In this document: piece by piece, positions 59,767 to 64,000 of the stretch
Layout: each line of letters starts with the position of its first letter
Position numbering within the stretch: the stretch's first letter is position 1
Assembly (NCBI GenBank): GCA_958295685.1
Contig: OY282365.1
Coordinates: 992,001 to 1,056,000, forward strand
Length of the DNA stretch: 64,000 nucleotides
Direction of reading: 5' to 3'
Origin: an uncultured Dehalococcoidia bacterium
GTDB taxonomy: Bacteria; Chloroflexota; Dehalococcoidia; Lucifugimonadales; CATQGZ01
Notes under the pieces: model-generated
The model's input: only the letters and a program-made list of their open reading frames with translations
Databases searched by the model: none
Told to the model about the DNA's origin: nothing
Translations under genes and position numbers: made by a program

Positions 59767-60786
59767 ATGGCCAGACCATACGCCCTGTTGAGGGCAGGGT
59801 TTCCGTACGTAAAGACCCTCGGCATGAGAAGGGTCACGAACGACCCCGTCGACGTCGCCCTCGACGACGGGATGTACTACGTCCTCAACCGCAGCGGCAT
59901 CATCGCGCGCCTCCAGTGGGACGACGACGGCTCCTGGGACGTCGGAGACCTGAAGCCCATAGCCGGAAGCGGCGCCGAGGACGGCAAGTTCCTCTGGCCA
60001 GCCACCATCCTCATCGACCGCGCCAGAACACTGTGGGTGTCCGACGAGAACACCCACAGGATCACCAACATCACCCGCGAGGGCGAGTTCATATCCAAGT
60101 GGGGCGAGCGCGGCGACGGCGAGGGCCGGTTCGACGGCCCCGCGGGCATGGCGTTCGACAGCGACGAGAATGTCTACGTGTCGGACTCCCGAAACCACAG
60201 GATACAGAAATACACCAAGGACGGCAGGTTCATCCTCCAGTGGGGCGAATTCGGCAGCGCCGAGGGACAGATGAACATGCCCTGGGGACTCGCCGTCGAC
60301 GAGATGGGCAGCGTCTACGTCGCCGACTGGCGCAACGACCGCGTCCAGAAGTTCACCGCCGAGGGCCAGTTCCTCTCCGCAATCGGACGGCCCGGCTCCG
60401 ACGACGGCGAGTTCAACCGCCCGACCGGAGTTGCCGTCGACGGCCACGGCGACGTATACGTCGCCGACGCAGGCAACGACCGCGTCCAGCTATTCTCCCA
60501 GGAAGGCCGATACGTCGAAAAGTTCATCGGCGACGCCTCCCTGTCCAAGATGGCGCGCGACTACATGCTGACCAACGCAGGCCCGCTCAGACAGCGCGAG
60601 ATGACCAGCCTCGAGCCGCAAAAGCGGTTCCGCAGACCCAGGTCGGTCAGGGTCGACGACCAATTCCGAATGTTCGTCACCGACATGGGGTCCATGAGGG
60701 TCCAGGTGTACCAGAAAGACGCCGAACCCCTCACCCCTGACCTGATACTCCCTCCACCCAGGTCGCCGTCGCTGGTCACGAACTAG
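59767..60786 (+). CDS. NHL-repeat beta-propeller protein
   Basis: 339 residues, with about five to six NHL repeats from 20 to 320: FLWPATILIDRARTLWVSDE, FDGPAGMAFDSDENVYVSDS with NHRIQKYTKDGRFILQWG, MNMPWGLAVDEMGSVYVADW with NDRVQKFTAEGQFL, FNRPTGVAVDGHGDVYVADA. No signal peptide. Propellers of this kind bind proteins or act as peptidylglycine-type lyases; no catalytic residues are obvious. Follows the DUF1501 gene with 58 bases between, probably same unit. Confidence 0.87.
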   Translation: MARPYALLRAGFPYVKTLGMRRVTNDPVDVALDDGMYYVLNRSGIIARLQWDDDGSWDVGDLKPIAGSGAEDGKFLWPATILIDRARTLWVSDENTHRITNITREGEFISKWGERGDGEGRFDGPAGMAFDSDENVYVSDSRNHRIQKYTKDGRFILQWGEFGSAEGQMNMPWGLAVDEMGSVYVADWRNDRVQKFTAEGQFLSAIGRPGSDDGEFNRPTGVAVDGHGDVYVADAGNDRVQLFSQEGRYVEKFIGDASLSKMARDYMLTNAGPLRQREMTSLEPQKRFRRPRSVRVDDQFRMFVTDMGSMRVQVYQKDAEPLTPDLILPPPRSPSLVTN

Positions 60787-60806
60787 ACCTAACGGGGTGT
60801 TCCCAC

Positions 60807-60958
60807 CCCACAGGCACACCGAGCCAGGTGACGCCGGGCCTATGGGGGGGGGGGGGGGGGAGCCTCGGGTTTCGCCCACAGGCGCACCGAGCCAGGGCCG
60901 GGCGTGGCGTCCGTCTGACGTTCTCCAGCGTTTCGCCCACAGGCGCACCGAGCCAGGG
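60807..60958. repeat. Three direct repeats of about 28 bp
   Basis: TTTCGCCCACAGGCGCACCG plus AGCCAGGG occurs identically at 60870-60897 and 60931-60958; a diverged version CCCACAGGCACACCGAGCCA lies at 60807-60826. Spacers differ. Not CRISPR, as the copies are few and spacer length is uneven. It sits in the 3' flank of the NHL gene. Confidence 0.7.
60844..60860. repeat. Homopolymer of 17 G
   Basis: A run of seventeen G on plus within non-coding DNA. Such runs change length by slippage, and can form quadruplexes or block polymerases. Its exact length may be a sequencing artefact. Confidence 0.7.
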
Positions 60959-60990
60959 CAACCAGACCCTGCGGCACTCAGGACATTCAC

Positions 60991-61026
60991 AAAGAACGGG
61001 GCCCTCGCTGGAGGGCCCCGTTCTTT
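60991..61026. terminator. Strong bidirectional rho-independent terminator
   Basis: GAACGGGGCCCTC, loop GCTG, GAGGGCCCCGTTC followed by TTTTT on plus; AAA before the left arm extends the stem to 16 bp and gives TTT on minus. It separates the convergent NHL and zinc-ribbon genes. Confidence 0.9.
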
Positions 61027-61056
61027 TTCGACCTTCCCTCTTGGCGAGCCGATCCG

Positions 61057-61239
61057 CTAGGCTGCCTTCTCCTTGCGGCCCTGTGAGACTCGCTCTCGGG
61101 ATATGGCGTCCAGCAGCACGCTCTTCTTCTCCAGGTCGATTACGTGGCCGCACTGCAGGCACTCCCTATACGGCCCGTACAAGTCGCTCCCACCGTGCAT
61201 GTCGCCGCGGCAACGCGGGCACGCCTTGAAGTACAACAT
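61057..61239 (-). CDS. 60-residue zinc-ribbon protein
   Basis: Starts at ATG 61239 after GGGAGGTGAG; the longer frame to 61350 is leader. Two CxxC pairs, ACPRCRGDM (near residue 7) and ECLQCGHVIDL (near 28), form a rubredoxin-like zinc ribbon; the C terminus is basic (SRERVSQGRKEKAA) and may touch nucleic acid. Transcribed divergently from hspR by a consensus promoter that shares the HAIR-like operator, so it is likely co-controlled by heat-shock repression. No closer family. Confidence 0.75.
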   Translation of the reverse strand: MLYFKACPRCRGDMHGGSDLYGPYRECLQCGHVIDLEKKSVLLDAISRERVSQGRKEKAA

Positions 61240-61371
61240 ATAACTCACCTCCCTTTCTGTCTGCCGACCGTCCGTCTCTATATTGATTTGGCCGTGTGCG
61301 GCTGTGCTGCACGACCGAGTCCCCTTCGGATAACCCAGACTAAACATCACCGCGCCAATCAGTATGGTGAA

Positions 61372-61400
61372 ATTATAGAGGTTGACACGGCCGATGTCAA
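61372..61400 (-). promoter_or_regulatory. Consensus promoter of the zinc-ribbon gene
   Basis: On minus: TTGACA (61400-61395), 17-bp spacer, TATAAT (61377-61372), a perfect sigma70 match. The leader to ATG 61239 is about 125 bases. Confidence 0.75.
61382..61400. promoter_or_regulatory. HAIR-like operator TTGACA-N7-TGTCAA
   Basis: Perfect 6-bp inverted repeat with a 7-bp centre (CGGCCGA). HspR of actinobacteria binds HAIR, CTTGAGT-N7-ACTCAAG; the arm core TTGA...TCAA and the spacer length agree. Each arm is also the -35 box of one of the two divergent promoters, so bound HspR would shut both. Confidence 0.65.
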
Positions 61401-61410
61401 TCTGTATGCT
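61382..61410 (+). promoter_or_regulatory. Promoter of hspR-grpE-dnaK
   Basis: TTGACA (61382-61387), 17-bp spacer, TATGCT (61405-61410). Its -35 box is the left arm of the operator. Confidence 0.7.
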
Positions 61411-61487
61411 ACTCTTGAATCACGAAGAACTCTGGCGGCTTCGAGAAATACAACGTCGGAGCAACCCGAAGGTTAGCTGGTTCAGCC

Positions 61488-61865
61488 ATCAATCTGAGCA
61501 ATATCGAAACACAGGGCGTCTACATAATCAGCGTCGCCGCGCGCATCCTGGAGATGCATCCTCAGACGCTGCGGAAGTACGAGCGCATCGGCCTCCTCAG
61601 GCCGTCCCGCACGGTGGGCATGTTGCGGCTCTACTCGGAAGAGGACCTCGCGCGGCTCCGGCTGATTAAGTACCTCGTAGGCGATCTGGGCCTTAACCTC
61701 GCGGGCGTGCAGATAGTGCTGGGCCTGTTCAACCGCCTCCTGAAGATCAGGCTCCGGATAGACAGGCTCGAGGGCGCCGCTCTCAGAGAGTTCCTTGAAG
61801 AGCAGATAGACGACCTGCTGGGCCAACTCCAAGGCGGGCCCGGTCACCGAGGAAAGACATGGTAG
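61488..61865 (+). CDS. hspR: HspR-like MerR-family heat-shock repressor
   Basis: About 125 residues. The N-terminal MerR helix-turn-helix VYIISVAARILEMHPQTLRK and YERIGLLRP, then RTVGMLRLYSEEDLARLRLI, a dimerisation helix and the end GHRGKTW are HspR-like. Oddity: the frame is open from 61419, but neither ATG, GTG nor TTG occurs before the conserved start; the first ATG (61554) would cut off the first DNA-binding helix. I set the start at ATC 61488, by comparison with HspR N termini and an AAGG 13 bases upstream, so a rare start codon or a sequence error is implied. Stop overlaps grpE (ATGGTAG). Confidence 0.8.
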   Translation: MNLSNIETQGVYIISVAARILEMHPQTLRKYERIGLLRPSRTVGMLRLYSEEDLARLRLIKYLVGDLGLNLAGVQIVLGLFNRLLKIRLRIDRLEGAALREFLEEQIDDLLGQLQGGPGHRGKTW

Positions 61866-62425
61866 AAGACAACGAGAATCTCGCGAGAGAGAAACAGGAC
61901 GACCACGTGGAAGCGGCGCCTGACCCCGATATGGCCGAGCGGCTCGAGGAGGCGCTGAGAGAGAAAGACCAGTTCAGGGCGCTCGCCCAGCGCTCCCAGG
62001 CCGACCTCGTAAATTACCGCCGCAGAGCCGCCGAGGAGTTGGAAGAGGCCAGGACGTCGTCGAAGTCGCGCCTGCTGCTTGACGTGATTTCGGTAGTCGA
62101 CGACTTCGGGCGCGCGCTCGAGATGGTCCCCGGCGCCGCCATCGCGCCCGGATGGCTCGAAGGAGTGCGGCTCGTCCACCGGAAGCTGGTCAGCCTCATG
62201 GAATCCGAGGGAGTCACCAGGATACAGGCCGAGGGACAGCCCTTCGAACCGTTTGAGCACGAGGCCGTGCTATACCAGGAGTCCCCCGGCATGGCCGAGG
62301 GCACGGTGGTCCAAGTGGTCAGAGACGGCTACAAACTGAACGGCAGGGTGCTGAGGGCCGCCCAAGTCGCCGTGTCCAGAGCGCCCGTCCAGAAGAAAGA
62401 AACAGAGTCACCCGATCAGGAGTAA
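61859..62425 (+). CDS. grpE: Nucleotide exchange factor GrpE
   Basis: 188 residues. Coiled-coil N-terminal half (about 20-75, AERLEEALREKDQFRALAQR SQADLVNYRRRAAEELE), then SRLLLDVISVVDDFGRALEM and a C-terminal beta domain GQPFEPFEHEAVLYQESPGM with VVQVVRDGYKLNGRVLRAAQ VAVS. Promotes ADP release from DnaK. Overlaps hspR by seven bases and is followed by dnaK after three bases. Confidence 0.95.
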   Translation: MVEDNENLAREKQDDHVEAAPDPDMAERLEEALREKDQFRALAQRSQADLVNYRRRAAEELEEARTSSKSRLLLDVISVVDDFGRALEMVPGAAIAPGWLEGVRLVHRKLVSLMESEGVTRIQAEGQPFEPFEHEAVLYQESPGMAEGTVVQVVRDGYKLNGRVLRAAQVAVSRAPVQKKETESPDQE

Positions 62426-62428
62426 TAG

Positions 62429-64000
62429 ATGTCGAAAATACTCGGAATAGACTTGGGAACGACCAACTCGTGCATTGCGGTCATCGAGGGCGGAGAGCCC
62501 CGCGTGATCGAAAACTCGGAGGGCGGACGGACGACCCCTTCGGTCGTCGCCGTCAACCCACGCACCGGCGAGCGATACGTCGGCATGACCGCGAAGCGCC
62601 AGTCGGTCACCAATCCCGAAAACACCATATACTCGGTCAAGAGGTTCATGGGCAGGCGCTTCGACGAAGACACTGTCAAGAGGGACGTCGGCCTCGTGCC
62701 ATTCAACGTGGCCCGTCACACCAACGGCGACGCCCACGTCTCCATGAGCGGCAAAACCTACTCGCCGCCCGAAGTCTCGGCCATGGTGCTCCAGAAGCTC
62801 AAGCAGGACGCCGAAGCGAAGCTCGGCGAGACGATCTCTCAGGCCGTGATCACCGTCCCCGCCTACTTCAACGACAGCCAGCGCAACGCTACCAAGGACG
62901 CAGGGCGAATCGCCGGCCTGGAAGTGCTGCGCATCATCAACGAGCCGACCGCAGCCTCGCTCGCATACGGACTGGACACCAAGAAGGACGAGACCATAGC
63001 GGTCTTCGACCTGGGCGGCGGAACGTTCGACATAACCATCCTCCAGATCGGCGACGGAGTCTTTGAGGTCAAGGCGACCAACGGCGACACACACCTGGGC
63101 GGCGACGACTTCGACCAGCATATCATCGACTGGATATGCGCCGAGTTCCTCCGCGAGCAGGGCATCGACCTCAAGCAGGACCCCATGGCCCTCCAGCGCC
63201 TCCGCGAAAGCGCGGAGCGGGCGAAGATTGAACTCTCCACCCTCGCCCAGACGGAGATAAACCTCCCCTTCATCACCGCGGACGCCTCAGGCCCCAAGCA
63301 CCTCGTGCTCACACTGTCGCGCGCCAAGCTCGAACAGCTCGTCGACGAGCTCGTCCGCAGGACCGTCGAGCCGTGCAGACAGGCGATGACGGACGCAGGC
63401 CTCGACGCCGGCGGCGTCCACGAAGTGATACTCGTCGGCGGGATGACCAGGATGCCGGCGGTCCAAAAGGCCGTCGTCGAACTGTTCGGCAGGGAGCCCC
63501 ACCAGGGAGTCAACCCGGACGAGGTGGTCGCGGTCGGAGCGGCCATACAGGCAGGCGTGCTCCAAGGCGAGGTGCAGGACGTCCTGCTGCTCGACGTGAC
63601 CCCCCTCACCCTGGGCATAGAGACCCTCGGTGGCATCTCGACACCGCTGATCCCACGCAACACGACCATCCCAACCTCCAGGAGCGAGACGTTCACCACC
63701 GCCGCCGACGGCCAGACGAGCGTGGAGGTGCATGTCCTCCAGGGAGAGCGCACACAGGCCGTCGACAACAAGACCATCGGACGGTTCAACCTGGAGGGTG
63801 TCCTGCCAGCCCCCAGAGGCGTCCCGCAAATCGAGGTCACGTTCGACATCGACGCCAACGGCATCCTGAACGTGTCGGCCACCGACAAGGGCACCGGCAA
63901 GGAGCAGCGCATAACCATAACCGCCAGCTCCGGCCTCTCCAGAGAAGAGACCGACCGGCTGATCCAGGAAGCCGAGCAGTACGCGGAAGAAGACAAGAAG
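62429..64000 (+). CDS. dnaK: Chaperone DnaK (Hsp70), 5' part
   Basis: 524 codons are present and the frame is open at the window end. Starts at ATG 62429 with CAGGAG. MSKILGIDLGTTNSCIAVIE (phosphate 1), VITVPAYFNDSQRNATKDAG, IINEPTAASLAYGLD, FDLGGGTFDITILQIGDGVF (phosphate 2), HEVILVGGMTRMPAVQKAV (adenosine), the linker DVLLLDVTPLTLGIE, and the substrate domain to about residue 500 followed by the lid start LSREETDRLIQEAE. ATP-driven folding chaperone; GrpE gene overlaps closely upstream, dnaJ would be expected beyond the window. Confidence 0.97.
   Translation, partial: MSKILGIDLGTTNSCIAVIEGGEPRVIENSEGGRTTPSVVAVNPRTGERYVGMTAKRQSVTNPENTIYSVKRFMGRRFDEDTVKRDVGLVPFNVARHTNGDAHVSMSGKTYSPPEVSAMVLQKLKQDAEAKLGETISQAVITVPAYFNDSQRNATKDAGRIAGLEVLRIINEPTAASLAYGLDTKKDETIAVFDLGGGTFDITILQIGDGVFEVKATNGDTHLGGDDFDQHIIDWICAEFLREQGIDLKQDPMALQRLRESAERAKIELSTLAQTEINLPFITADASGPKHLVLTLSRAKLEQLVDELVRRTVEPCRQAMTDAGLDAGGVHEVILVGGMTRMPAVQKAVVELFGREPHQGVNPDEVVAVGAAIQAGVLQGEVQDVLLLDVTPLTLGIETLGGISTPLIPRNTTIPTSRSETFTTAADGQTSVEVHVLQGERTQAVDNKTIGRFNLEGVLPAPRGVPQIEVTFDIDANGILNVSATDKGTGKEQRITITASSGLSREETDRLIQEAEQYAEEDKK

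Noticed and set aside
60797..61060. Short frames with repeated LGAPVGET-like peptides
   Set aside because: Encoded by the 28-bp non-coding repeats and interrupted by the G-run; no ribosome-binding site.
62863..63996. 377-codon minus-strand frame opposite dnaK
   Set aside because: Antisense frame of a highly conserved gene, Ser/Arg-rich, no family features; a common artefact of dnaK.

Overview
The window reads as one contiguous chromosomal segment of a high-GC, free-living bacterium. Gene content (a pgi with a GGRFSAL-type segment, HpcH/EthD/amidohydrolase catabolic genes, tandem DUF1800/DUF1501/NHL genes, hspR-grpE-dnaK order, many FN3 modules) fits Chloroflexota, probably a SAR202-like or other Dehalococcoidia lineage. 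That placement is inference from gene character; no rRNA or tRNA gene was seen.

Layout. 1-7.3 kb: tail of a phosphotriesterase-family gene, ilvE, a small membrane protein, a PAP2 phosphatase, mgtE, a homocysteine S-methyltransferase-type gene, then on the minus strand pgi and a membrane sensor-domain protein. 7.8-22.8 kb: one minus-strand gene of 4970 codons encoding a surface protein with about 45 fibronectin type III modules, a BACON-like and a ZU5-like region, a Thr/Pro stalk and a C-terminal membrane anchor. Its anchor is duplicated just downstream (7776-7850) and a piece of its linker reappears at 23.8-24.1 kb. 22.9-25.3 kb: lipoprotein, DUF503, SDR oxidoreductase. 25.3-31 kb: a LOG-like protein, eno, and E1-alpha, E1-beta and E2 of a 2-oxoacid dehydrogenase. 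31-39.4 kb: a compact moxR-DUF58-Bat (aerotolerance-type) operon. 39.4-43.4 kb: a 74-residue protein and a minus-strand catabolic set (amidohydrolase, HpcH aldolase, EthD-like double-domain protein, aldo/keto reductase). 44.1-49.7 kb: a partner-switching signalling operon (STAS protein, receiver-PP2C phosphatase, HATPase kinase, periplasmic binding lipoprotein, sensor histidine kinase). 49.8-54.5 kb: circularly permuted ATP-grasp, Amt channel, alpha-E protein and transglutaminase. 54.5-56.5 kb: class II aldolase, an unknown protein, an epimerase. 57.1-60.8 kb: DUF1800, DUF1501, NHL protein. 61-64 kb: divergent zinc-ribbon gene and hspR-grpE-dnaK, with dnaK running off the end.

The most unusual feature is a dispersed non-coding family at 7.4-7.76, 27.1-27.46, 43.59-43.80 and 56.53-56.98 kb. 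Each full copy has a strong sigma70-type promoter (TTGAC-N17-TAnAnT), an ATG exactly six bases after the -10 box (leaderless), and then seven to nine direct repeats of 10-11 bp that begin TGT. The bases after TGT differ between loci but are largely shared within one locus. Three copies also carry inverted units of the same local type downstream. This looks like a set of helically phased protein-binding arrays, each with its own specificity, or the broken 5' ends of a mobile autoregulated gene family. A second clear regulatory design lies at 61.37-61.41 kb: one inverted repeat TTGACA-N7-TGTCAA supplies the -35 boxes of two divergent promoters and resembles the HspR operator (HAIR).
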